Made by a program: the position numbers and the translations under genes. A stretch of DNA of 13,532 bases, from contig JAJEAQ010000677.1 in assembly GCA_022822685.1 (NCBI GenBank), positions 1 through 13,532 on the forward strand. Reading direction: 5' to 3'. This DNA comes from Trichodesmium sp. jk18x7bins.61 (GTDB taxonomy: Bacteria; Cyanobacteriota; Cyanobacteriia; Cyanobacteriales; Microcoleaceae). The notes below the pieces were generated by a model. The model saw only the letters and a program-made list of their open reading frames with translations. It was not told the origin of the DNA and made no database searches. Positions 1 through 7,271 of this stretch are shown here, one piece after another (positions within the stretch are counted from its first letter, which is position 1; every line of letters begins with the position of its first letter).

Positions 1-40
1 CCACCGAAGATTGGCTATTTGATGCTGTTTTTAGATTTTT

Positions 41-217
41 TTACAGATATCTTATAGGGGCGATCGCTTCGGTATAAGCTTCAGTTAACCAGTAGGGATA
101 TTCTGTTTGGACAAAGTTGCAGTTTTGACATTGGAAGTAGTCAATTTTGTATTTTTTGTTGAGGATATGAGCTTGGGCAAATTTTAAGGAGATGGAGTCA
201 CATATTTTGTATTTCAT
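41..217 (-). pseudogene. Truncated N-terminus of a zinc-ribbon class I SAM methyltransferase
   Basis: A 58-codon minus-strand frame runs from ATG at 217 to TAA at 41. It reads like the first ~55 residues of cyanobacterial methyltransferases found in glycan clusters: an N-terminal cysteine cluster (C6, C30, C33 visible), then a stretch ending in PYWLTEAYTEAIA. Such proteins usually have about 300 residues and a Rossmann SAM-binding domain, which is absent here. The first expected zinc-ligand cysteine appears to be Tyr3. After EAIA the sequence leaves the family pattern and stops, so I read it as a deletion remnant. The window edge lies 40 nt further on, so the rest of the gene could lie outside after a rearrangement. 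The family call is from recognition, not a search. Confidence 0.5.
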
Positions 218-1001
218 TGTCTGTTTTGCTCTGGCTTTATTGGTAGTCTTGATATGTATATTGTTCAGTCTAGCAGGTGTGACATATAAATTTGGGGAGC
301 GATCGCTTCTATGTCTGTCTGAGTAAAAGTTGAGTTATATCAGAAAGGTGATTCATTATTTGAGCAAGAAGAGAGTCAGTTGAGTATCTCTACTTTTGGC
401 TTTCGCAAAATCTTGTCAAATTTTAAAAGCTGGATGGATTTTGATAACTAGAAGTGGTACAACTGCTCTGGTAAGTGGTGTTTCTGGAAATGAGAAAGGT
501 TATGCTGCTTTAGAACATATAATTAGAATTATCCTTAATCCTCAAAAGCTGCACTCTAGTTATATCAAATACGGTTATGATGCATGTACTTTTTCCACAT
601 CCTCCCTTAACCATTTTGTCTCTTGCATACATGCCTTCCCTCGTAGAGACTGTTTGTTAAGAAAATATTAAGGTAGGTAGGGTGTTTATTTCTGGTGGGT
701 TACGGCGGATAACTAAAATTATAGTGAGCCCGAGGAGATATTTCTACCTCACCCACCCTACGCAAGGATTTAATCTGAGTTTTACAAACAATCTCTTAAT
801 AAAGCTCCTATCGTGCGCGGATTTAGTATTATTTATATGAGTATCTCAGAAGTCGGATTAGACAACAGCTTTTACAAGAGGCATTTTTAGTTCAGTTATA
901 ATTAATTAATGAAGCACCTGTACACAGGGTAATTTATTATCTAAAGCCTCCCACAATAACTTTCTATAATTTGGGGATTTTTATTTAAAAGTAATAGAAG
1001 A
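218..1001. other. Gene-poor spacer with one dispersed repeat copy
   Basis: I see no convincing gene in this 784-bp stretch. A 91-codon open frame at 396-671 (TTG start) has no recognisable family features and ends in low-quality composition. It is probably chance. The stretch contains a HIP1 octamer at 299 and, from about 675, a GGTAGGGTG/GGTGGGTTACG and CACCCACCCTACG sequence of the inverted-repeat filler type common in cyanobacteria. This leads into repeat copy 1 at 732-803. Confidence 0.5.
732..803 (+). repeat. Dispersed ~70-bp repeat, copy 1
   Basis: This begins GAGGAGATATTTC and ends ATTTAATCTGAG followed by TTTTACAAACAATCTCTTAA. The same start and end recur at 2741-2813 (same strand) and 9582-9651 (opposite strand). 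The central 20-25 bases are more variable. Two copies flank the methyltransferase-glycosyltransferase frame at 1002-2678 in direct orientation. The unit encodes nothing obvious and is likely a non-autonomous mobile or palindromic repeat family. Confidence 0.75.
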
Positions 1002-1568
1002 ATGAATCAAAATCTTGTTGATTTTCCAGAAAAACTGCCTGCTCAAGAACTCCTAAAATTTATACCAGCTGATGCTAAAGCTATTGTAGAACTAGGTTGT
1101 GGTAATAGTACTATAGCTTCTCAATATAAACAGATTAATCCCCACTGTCGTTATATTGAAATTAAATCTGATCCAGAGTAGGCTAAAAATCGGGCTTGGC
1201 AAATAGACGAGCAGGATATTTCTACCTTAAATATTGCTCCACAAACAGTAGACTGTCTGATTTATAGTTCAAATTTAATGGCGATCGCTCACCTCACTGA
1301 AATATTGAAATCTCATAAAACCTGGCTCACAAATGATGCTCAAGTCTTAGCGATCGTACCAAATGTACAGCATTGGTACAGAATAATTAATTTGTTCAAA
1401 GGTGAGTGGGAAAACTCAGAATTCACTAGGTATTGGTTAAGTTTATCAAGTCTCAAATCATCGTTTACTACAGCAGGTTTACAAATATATGAAATACAAA
1501 CTTGTTCAGAAAAAGGTAAAGAGTTTCAAAAATTTATCCAACTAACTGAACCTCTGGTTAATGCTTAG
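1002..1568 (+). pseudogene. Methyltransferase half of a disrupted methyltransferase-glycosyltransferase fusion
   Basis: Reading from ATG 1002 gives a class I SAM methyltransferase-like domain. The SAM-binding loop VELGCGNS lies at residues 29-36, followed by an acidic strand (YIEIKSD). The frame is broken by TAG at codon 60 (1179-1181) and TAG at codon 189 (1566-1568), yet the translation stays protein-like on both sides. It then continues without a shift into the glycosyltransferase at 1599-2678. Without the two ambers the product would be 558 residues ending at TAA 2676-2678. The second half of this domain (QTVDCLIYSSNLMAIAHL onward) lacks a start of its own except ATG 1278. The domain is short for a methyltransferase. 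I treat it as a pseudogene; amber readthrough is the alternative. Confidence 0.7.
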
Positions 1569-1598
1569 GGTATAGACCAGAAAAATTTTGCTACTCAG

Positions 1599-2678
1599 GT
1601 GGCTGCTGAATATTACATTATACGAGCTATCAACTCTTCTATATCGCCCCGGAGGTTATTAATCCAAACAATAATTATGGATTCTCAAGTTTGTGGCACT
1701 ATGAGAGTTTTAGAACCTGATAAGTTGAGCGCCACTATTCCTGGAGTTAGAACTATTTCTGCGGCTAAAACTGCTGACTTAAATGTTGGGTTGCCCCAAG
1801 AAGAAAAGGTGTTTATTTGGCAGCGCAGAATTTTACATTATCCCAGGGATCTCCAGAAACTTAAATTTTTGCTGGAAAAAGATTATTTGATAGTAGCTGA
1901 AATAGATGATAATCCGCTACGTCGTCCTGAGTACGCTCAAAATAATTATCTTAGCTATCGTGGCTGTCATTGTGTACAAACATCTACTGAACCCTTAGCC
2001 AATTTTTTACGCCAATATAACCCGAATGTTGCGGTATTTCCAAATCAATTGACAAGAATTTTACCTTTATCTGATCACAACTCCCCCAATGGTAATTATC
2101 CTACCATATTTTTTGGAGCTGTCAACAGGGAGAATGATTGGAAAGAACTAATGCCAATAATTAATCAAATTTTGTCGGATTATCAAGACAAAATCAAATT
2201 CAAAGTCATTCACGACCACTTATTTTTTGAAAGTTTAAATACAGCCAATAAAGAGTTTTATCAATTTTGCAGTTACGATAAGTATTTGGAGATTCTGGGC
2301 AGTTGTAATATTGGTTTATTGCCTCTAAATGACAACCAAATTAATCGAATGAAATCAGACTTAAAGTTTGTTGAATGTGCAGGTTATGGGGTAGCAGTAC
2401 TTGCTAGTTCAACAGTATATCAAAAATCAATAAATGATGGAGAAACAGGTTTAATTTATTATTCTCTCTCCGATTTTGCTGGAAAATTTAGACAGCTAAT
2501 AATCAATCAAGAATTACGACAAAAAATAGTAGTTCAGGCTTTTAATTGGGTTAAAAATAATCGCTTACTTTGTCAACATTATCGTCAACGTCGAGACTGG
2601 TATTTGCAAATGCGAGATGAATTACCACGTTTAAATAAAGAGTTAAAAAATCGTGTTCCAGCACTGTTTGATGACTAA
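1599..2678 (+). CDS. Glycosyltransferase (GT-B type), C-terminal half of a disrupted fusion gene
   Basis: This 359-residue open stretch follows TAG 1566-1568 in the same frame as the methyltransferase half. GTG 1599 or ATG 1677 could start it, but neither has a well-placed ribosome site, so it was probably once the C-terminal part of one protein. It resembles glycosyltransferases of cyanobacterial polysaccharide clusters. It has EIDDNP at residues 101-106, a strand-loop FFGAVNRENDW at 171-181 opening the second Rossmann domain, and a donor-site region KSDLKFVECAGYGVAVLAS at 252-270 with Glu259 in the usual nucleotide-sugar position. A GETGLIY motif follows at 281-287. Expected role: cytosolic transfer of a sugar from a nucleotide donor to a glycan acceptor; the substrate is unknown. 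The catalytic half itself looks intact and carries no stop, so it may still be expressed if reinitiation occurs. Confidence 0.7.
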   Translation: MAAEYYIIRAINSSISPRRLLIQTIIMDSQVCGTMRVLEPDKLSATIPGVRTISAAKTADLNVGLPQEEKVFIWQRRILHYPRDLQKLKFLLEKDYLIVAEIDDNPLRRPEYAQNNYLSYRGCHCVQTSTEPLANFLRQYNPNVAVFPNQLTRILPLSDHNSPNGNYPTIFFGAVNRENDWKELMPIINQILSDYQDKIKFKVIHDHLFFESLNTANKEFYQFCSYDKYLEILGSCNIGLLPLNDNQINRMKSDLKFVECAGYGVAVLASSTVYQKSINDGETGLIYYSLSDFAGKFRQLIINQELRQKIVVQAFNWVKNNRLLCQHYRQRRDWYLQMRDELPRLNKELKNRVPALFDD

Positions 2679-3077
2679 AAACCTATGAGGTACAAGGATA
2701 TACAGTTATTGAGTCAAACTATGTATCATAGAAAGGTGATGAGGAGATATTTCCACCTAACCCACCTGAGACAAGAATTTAATCTGAGTTTGACAAACAA
2801 TCTCTTAATAAAACAGAGTTGATATAAATTGGAGAATGTCAACTATCAGGTGTAGATAGTTAAATAGGAATTAGAACAAAGGATTCACCGAGGCAGCAAA
2901 AGGAATTAGAGGGGGATATGCCACCACCATTACACTATGGATGAGAAGTAAGGTAAGGTATTAAACCCATAAGGCAGAAAGTCATAATTTTTCTAACTTA
3001 TCTCCTGATTCTTGACTACTGACTCCGAAAGCTTTTGCTTGATAATTGAATTAATGAATTACTATTGACCATTAAAA
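2679..3077. other. Spacer between the two plus-strand glycan genes
   Basis: This 399-bp stretch holds repeat copy 2 and, near 3010, the common 'gactactgactccg' filler. I see no coding frame or clear promoter. The sequence just before ATG 3078 lacks a purine-rich ribosome site. Confidence 0.45.
2741..2813 (+). repeat. Dispersed ~70-bp repeat, copy 2
   Basis: This has the same GAGGAGATATTTC start and AATTTAATCTGAGTTTGACA / AACAATCTCTTAATAAA end as copy 1, with a diverged middle. It lies 63 nt after the stop of the glycosyltransferase frame, in direct orientation with copy 1. Confidence 0.75.
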
Positions 3078-3956
3078 ATGCGAATATTATTTACAATTGC
3101 TCATTTCTTTAACCCTGAAGGTGGGGGAAAACATGGTTCTTTACGCAAAGATCCGCAAACACGTCGCATAGCTTTAACTACCTGTTTAACTACATTAAGA
3201 GCTTTATATGGTAAATTTCAGTACATGATTGATATTAGTAAACATCAGATTACTCCTGCTAATCAAAGCCATGGCCATGATATTGATATTATTGTTTGTA
3301 CAACTAAAGGTTTTCATCTACTATCTCAAATCCCTTTACCATCAGATTTTCTGATGCACCACAGCTCTAATGTAGAACCTATGTTATTAGGTTTTGAATG
3401 TCAGGCGGTACTAAAATCCTGTCTTGGTAAATATGATTATTATTGTTATTTAGAGGATGATTTAATCTTACATGATCCATGGCTATTTGTGAAACTAAAG
3501 TGGTTTAATCACCACACAGGAAATGGTAATTTACTACAGCCGAATCGTTATGAAGTGTCACCTTTAAGTGAAGTTCCAAAAGCTTATATAGATGGAAATC
3601 TCAAACCAGAAATCACAGCTAAATTTCAAAATATTCATGAACAGCCTCAACTTAAAGGGAAAATTATGGAAAAAGTTATTGCTTTTGAGAGAACCCTTAA
3701 TCCTCACTCTGGCTGCTATTTTTTAAATGCTAAACAGATGGCAGAATGGTCAAGTAAATCTTATTTTTTGGATAGAGATACCAGTTTTATTGGTCCTTTA
3801 GAAAGTGCTGCTACTTTAGGAGTTATGCGGACTTTTAGAGTATATAAACCTGCTACTGCTGATGCTAGTTTCCTAGAAATTCAGCATTTTGGTACTACAT
3901 TTTTGAGTTTGATTGGTAATCAAATACCACTTTTTTCAGAGCCAGTGCAAGTTTAG
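3078..3956 (+). CDS. Putative GT-A-like glycosyltransferase with an acidic EDD motif
   Basis: The product has 292 residues, is cytosolic (no signal peptide or membrane segment) and resembles a family seen beside glycan genes in cyanobacteria. The N-terminus MRILFTIAHFFNPEGGGKHG, the central YCYLEDDLILHDPW (EDD at 126-128) and NPHSGCYFLNA (208-218) look like conserved blocks. EDD preceded by hydrophobic residues is a plausible metal/nucleotide-sugar site of a GT-A fold, so sugar transfer is inferred, not shown. ATG 3078 matches the conserved N-terminus although no ribosome site is visible. The TAG at 3954-3956 is odd: the frame continues for 24 charged residues (Lys, Glu, Gln-rich) to TGA 4029-4031, which sits in the downstream hairpin. 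The gene may therefore have lost its tail through a point mutation, or terminate there by chance. The main domain appears complete. Confidence 0.65.
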   Translation: MRILFTIAHFFNPEGGGKHGSLRKDPQTRRIALTTCLTTLRALYGKFQYMIDISKHQITPANQSHGHDIDIIVCTTKGFHLLSQIPLPSDFLMHHSSNVEPMLLGFECQAVLKSCLGKYDYYCYLEDDLILHDPWLFVKLKWFNHHTGNGNLLQPNRYEVSPLSEVPKAYIDGNLKPEITAKFQNIHEQPQLKGKIMEKVIAFERTLNPHSGCYFLNAKQMAEWSSKSYFLDRDTSFIGPLESAATLGVMRTFRVYKPATADASFLEIQHFGTTFLSLIGNQIPLFSEPVQV

Positions 3957-4027
3957 AAAAAACCTCAGGTTGAAACTAAAAATCAATCAGAACCAGAAGT
4001 AAAAACAAAGACTAATAAAGAGCAAAA

Positions 4028-4062
4028 ATGAGGTTGTAACCAACTATAAGTTACAACCTCAT
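4028..4062. terminator. Bidirectional intrinsic terminator between convergent genes
   Basis: A perfect 13-bp stem (4028-4040 with 4050-4062, core GAGGTTGTAAC/GTTACAACCTC) encloses a 9-nt loop. On the minus strand it is followed by ATTTTTG, so it should end RTX transcripts 22 nt past the RTX stop. On the plus strand it follows the glycosyltransferase with only a weak T tract (ATAACTTTAT). Confidence 0.8.
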
Positions 4063-4083
4063 AACTTTATCTAATCAATAAGA

Positions 4084-6090
4084 TTAGACAATTAAAATGT
4101 CACCTTGCTGTAGATCGGGATTTCCGTTGAGACGTGCAATAGTGATAACTTCACTTAGATCACCATCACTACCATTAGGATCGTACTTTAATAAACCAGA
4201 GTCTATTGTGCTACCATCTGCACCAACAGGAGCCTGCTCATAAATAATTACAGGAGTTGTATCCCGAGCATCACTATTTACATAATTATCACCAGGGTCA
4301 ATGCTAACAAAATCAGCACTGGCTATAGCACCGTTTTGTTGAGAGTTGGCCAAACCAAATCCTGCTAGGTCCAAAACTATTATGTCTTCACTAGAATTAA
4401 AGTCCCGGATAATAGTATTAGTTGCACTAGGGTCAAAATAAACGAAGCTATCATTACCCTCACCACCAGTTAAATCATCATTTGTACTATTTAAACCTAG
4501 TGCAATATAATCATCACCACTGCCACCGAGAATTGTATCAGTTCCTCCTCGGCCAAAGAGAATATCATTCCCTCCACCAGCACTAATACTATCATTACCA
4601 TCATCATTTGCATTTACACCAGTTTCAGTGGAGTCAACACCAACAATGGAGTCGTTACCTTCTCCTGTCACTAGGGTGTCACCTCCTAAACCACCAGTTA
4701 TAGTGTTATTGCCAAGAGTATCTTGAATCGTATATGAGTCTGTGTTAGTTGCGTTGGCTATGATTGTATCATCACCTTCTAAATTACCAATTAACTGATC
4801 ATTAGTCGTTCCTCCGAACTGGATAAAGTCATTGCCTGTACCACCATCAAATAAATTTGTTACGCTGGATTGATTACTACCCACCAGGCTATCATTACCT
4901 GCACCACCAATCAGAGTAACTGTAATCTCTTCACCACCTGAAGCATTTGTACTGATAGCAGTAGCATCGATAGTATCGTTATCTGCACCACCATCGACAC
5001 TGTTAAAAATACCAGTCAGACAATCACTACCTGTACCACCAATCATGGTATCTGTAAAAAACCCTGATATTAAAGTATCGTTACCATCACCACCGTCTAA
5101 TCTGTTGTTACCAGAGAAGCCTGACAGGGTAACTGGTAGACCATTAACGTCGAATTTGTCTTGGTTTTCTTGAAGTAACCCTGTAGTAATTATGTCATTA
5201 CCTGCACCACCAACCAAGGTATCCCTTGCAGCTTGACCTATAATGCTGTCATCACCAGCCCCACCATCCAAAGAATTTCTACCTTCACCAAATGCCCCTA
5301 CTGCACCTTGAATATAATCATTACCTTCACCACCTAATAGAGTAGACCTTTCTATTGATACTAAAGCAATAGCGGTCGGATCAATAGGAAGACCCTCCTG
5401 TTCCTGATTCAACTGAATTAATGTGTCATTGCCACTATCTCCACTTAAAAAGGCTTGGTTCCCCAAAGAATACAAGGTGTCATTATCTTTACCACCATAG
5501 ATCTTATCCCTATCGCCCCAACCAACTACCAAATCTTGATTTCGGTTAGCAGATATAAAGTTGTCGTCTCCAGTAATACTTGACAATTCGGGTAAGTCAT
5601 CTAAATCATCTAGTGGAGGTAATTGTCCAGTGGAGGTGGAGAATACAATGGTGTCCTGTCCCATACCACCATAGATGGTATCGTTTCCGCCTATAAGTAC
5701 GATATCATTTCCTTCATTGGCAGAATACCAGTTGTTTCCAAGCAAACCATACATAAAGTCATCACCAACACCACCATAAAGAGTAGCTCGGGAAACAGCT
5801 TCTAATGTGTCGTTGCCTTCATCTCCAAATCCAAAACCAGCAGAAGCTTGGAACTTAAGGGAGTCGTCTCCTTCTTCTCCTCTAAGAGTATCAGGTTGAC
5901 CAGAGTTGTCAGTCCCTGATGGCCCATTGGAAACCAGACTATCGTTTCCAACTCCACCTTGAACCAAACTACCACCAAGGGTTGAGGTTAAAATTAAGTC
6001 ATCTCCGCCTAGAGCATTGATCGTATCAGGGCGTGTATTCCCCAGGTTATCCTGATCGAATGTGTCATTAGCATCGGTTAAAGTTACCAT
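4084..6090 (-). CDS. RTX-type calcium-binding repeat protein, probably secreted by a type I system
   Basis: The product is a 668-residue acidic protein rich in Asp, Gly and Asn, built of GGxGxDxLx nonapeptides from about residue 25 to 548. Examples are GGVGNDSLV at 45-53, GGEGNDYIQ at 253-261, GGAGNDIIT at 294-302 and GGSGDDYIA at 522-530. Known RTX repeats fold into a parallel beta-roll that binds calcium outside the cell. Residues ~549-668 have no repeats (IIRDFNSSEDIIVLDLAGF through LSEVITIARLNG to the final DILIV) and resemble the C-terminal block that carries the type I secretion signal. There is no N-terminal signal peptide, as expected for that route. No lipase, protease or adhesin domain is visible, so the role could be S-layer, sheath or adhesion-like. 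ATG 6090 is supported by GAGGAG six bases upstream. No ABC exporter gene is nearby. Confidence 0.85.
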   Translation of the reverse strand: MVTLTDANDTFDQDNLGNTRPDTINALGGDDLILTSTLGGSLVQGGVGNDSLVSNGPSGTDNSGQPDTLRGEEGDDSLKFQASAGFGFGDEGNDTLEAVSRATLYGGVGDDFMYGLLGNNWYSANEGNDIVLIGGNDTIYGGMGQDTIVFSTSTGQLPPLDDLDDLPELSSITGDDNFISANRNQDLVVGWGDRDKIYGGKDNDTLYSLGNQAFLSGDSGNDTLIQLNQEQEGLPIDPTAIALVSIERSTLLGGEGNDYIQGAVGAFGEGRNSLDGGAGDDSIIGQAARDTLVGGAGNDIITTGLLQENQDKFDVNGLPVTLSGFSGNNRLDGGDGNDTLISGFFTDTMIGGTGSDCLTGIFNSVDGGADNDTIDATAISTNASGGEEITVTLIGGAGNDSLVGSNQSSVTNLFDGGTGNDFIQFGGTTNDQLIGNLEGDDTIIANATNTDSYTIQDTLGNNTITGGLGGDTLVTGEGNDSIVGVDSTETGVNANDDGNDSISAGGGNDILFGRGGTDTILGGSGDDYIALGLNSTNDDLTGGEGNDSFVYFDPSATNTIIRDFNSSEDIIVLDLAGFGLANSQQNGAIASADFVSIDPGDNYVNSDARDTTPVIIYEQAPVGADGSTIDSGLLKYDPNGSDGDLSEVITIARLNGNPDLQQGDILIV

Positions 6091-6096
6091 AGTTCA

Positions 6097-6102
6097 CTCC
6101 TC
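6097..6102 (-). promoter_or_regulatory. Strong ribosome binding site of the RTX gene
   Basis: GAGGAG on the minus strand lies six bases before ATG 6090. It is the clearest Shine-Dalgarno in the window and fixes the RTX start. Most other genes here lack one. Confidence 0.75.
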
Positions 6103-6146
6103 ATCAATTTATGGTCAATTTTTATGTTTAGCTAAACTACCAACTG

Positions 6147-6234
6147 GACTTACGCAAAAGCAATATATAATGCAGTAAGATCAAACTCTAGTGTAACACT
6201 ATATATAACGTTACCACCAAAAATTGTGTAAGTC
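6147..6234. repeat. MITE-like element with GACTTACGCAA-type inverted ends
   Basis: The left end GACTTACGCAAAA (6147-6159) is inverted as AATTGTGTAAGTC (6222-6234), with two mismatches across the outer 11 bases. It encloses ~62 bp without coding capacity. ACTTACGCA-type ends are common on small non-autonomous elements and some IS ends in cyanobacteria. No clear target duplication is visible. It lies in the RTX 5' region, so it could have displaced or supplied a promoter. Confidence 0.45.
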
Positions 6235-6559
6235 TTGACCAATAAACACCAGAATTTTTTTGATTCGGCTGTAGTTTAACCTATTTACCCAGTATAAGTC
6301 TAGCCTTTTAACTACAAAAATTATAAGTAAAATTTGGGCATAATTATCTGCCTATAGGTTTACTATTATTGAATTTGAAGTATAACTCAAACTCCCTCCT
6401 GAATAACGAAGTATTATCATAGTATCTGCCAGGATTCGTCCTATAGTGAAATTTTAATTGTGGGGCTTGCTTGTCTTGGAGTAAGTTAAGGATTTGTGTA
6501 AAAAATAACCTGAACAGTTTTTGTATGGAAGCTAAATTCACAATCCATTTTTCTACATA

Positions 6560-6583
6560 GCTGCTCAGGCAGCATATTTTTTA
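6560..6583 (+). terminator. Terminator-like hairpin of unassigned transcript
   Basis: GCTGC (6560-6564), loop TCAG and GCAGC (6569-6573) are followed by ATATTTTTTA on the plus strand. No plus-strand gene precedes it, so it may end an unrecognised small transcript or be chance. The stem is short. Confidence 0.3.
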
Positions 6584-6662
6584 ATGATTGATTATAGTCT
6601 GAACATGATCGGAGGACGCGGTTCATTAATTTTAGGTTCCCAGATACTTATGTTGATACGCT

Positions 6663-6810
6663 CTCCTGCCTACAGGCGTGGAGATTCTTACCAAATTAGA
6701 TGCAATAATCTCACCCTTTCCTGTTCGTTCATTTAGTGTCTCTCACCTTCTACAAATCTAGACAATCCTAGACAGGCTCTCCTGCGGTGAGGAGAGAACG
6801 ATTTTTTAAC
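6663..6810 (-). mobile_element. Palindromic IS200/IS605-like end fragment
   Basis: Two compact palindromes are seen. The first is CTCC-t-GCC-TACA-GGC-gt-GGAG (6663-6683). Its minus strand reads GAATCTCCACGCCTGTAG, encoding ESPRL-stop, a sequence typical of TnpB tails and right ends of cyanobacterial IS200/IS605 elements. The second is a perfect 7-bp stem CTCTCCT/AGGAGAG with a 6-nt loop (6777-6796), followed by TTTTTT on the plus strand. No tnpA or tnpB coding sequence remains between them, so this is a remnant or a small palindrome-associated derivative. The assignment rests on remembered end sequences. Confidence 0.4.
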
Positions 6811-6907
6811 TCACCCGTCCCAATGTTTACTGGCTTTGAAGGTTGATGTTCCGCTCAAAGTAGTTGAGTTGAAGATTCCCTGGAGGGGTATTTCATCCAT
6901 TGGAAAA

Positions 6908-7083
6908 GTAGAGTGCAGAGTACTCTACAATCAGGACTAAGAGCCTCTGGTCTTAGCAACAAGTTTACAATTATAACACAGATTAACTGTGTGAAAACCT
7001 AGACATTTTGTAGATACTTGTCCAGGATAGTCTAGAAAATTAGCCTTTAGTAACTAACAGTTCCCTCGGCCACATGGCCTGAG
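6908..7083. ncRNA. Candidate structured RNA: five or six hairpins in 176 bp
   Basis: Successive stems are as follows. 6908-6914 pairs with 6922-6928 (7 bp). 6937-6942 pairs with 6951-6956 (6 bp, 8-nt loop). 6976-6981 pairs with 6987-6992 (ACACAG/CTGTGT). 6999-7004 pairs with 7030-7035 (CTAGAC/GTCTAG). 7065-7071 pairs with 7076-7083 (CTC-GGCC, loop ACAT, GGCC-GAG with one bulged T). The strand is uncertain. Such density, without an open frame and next to transposon ends, fits a transposon-encoded guide-type RNA (HEARO/omega RNA of IscB-like elements) or another folded RNA. No IscB or TnpB gene is present. The family is a guess. Confidence 0.4.
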
Positions 7084-7271
7084 CAACTCATCTCAAAATC
7101 AAAATCCATCTTGAATACGAGTAGGCTTGAAAATCAGTTTTTCAATTAAGTTTTCTATCTATACTAGACGTCTAATTGCCAAAATTAGTAATATTATTTT
7201 TGAGTTGAGTTGCTTTGACTTCAGGCTTTTTTCATTCGTCTAATAAATATATTAACTTATGCAATTAGACA

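Larger units (their letters stand above)
6091..7271. other. 1.2-kb region without a convincing gene, rich in mobile-element and RNA-like structure
   Basis: This lies between the RTX gene start and the glycosyltransferase stop. A 65-codon minus frame at 6344-6541 shows no family features and is not annotated. The useful content is structural: a MITE-like repeat (6147-6234), a terminator-like hairpin (6560-6583), IS200/IS605-like palindromes (6663-6810), a cluster of hairpins (6908-7083) and a 7-bp inverted repeat GTCTAAT/ATTAGAC (7238-7244 with 7264-7270) just after the glycosyltransferase stop. Confidence 0.5.

Noticed and set aside
396..671. 91-codon plus-strand open frame with TTG start
   Set aside because: It has no family features, no ribosome site and an unlikely composition, and it is followed by repeat filler. 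Probably chance.
5623..5805. Plus-strand frame inside the RTX gene
   Set aside because: It is an antisense shadow of the RTX repeats.
4084..6090. CRISPR array or tandem DNA repeats
   Set aside because: The periodic DNA pattern is the result of degenerate RTX nonapeptide coding, with no identical repeats or unique spacers.
6344..6541. 65-codon minus-strand frame
   Set aside because: It has no recognisable domain and no ribosome site, and lies in debris-rich DNA. It could be real but I cannot support it.
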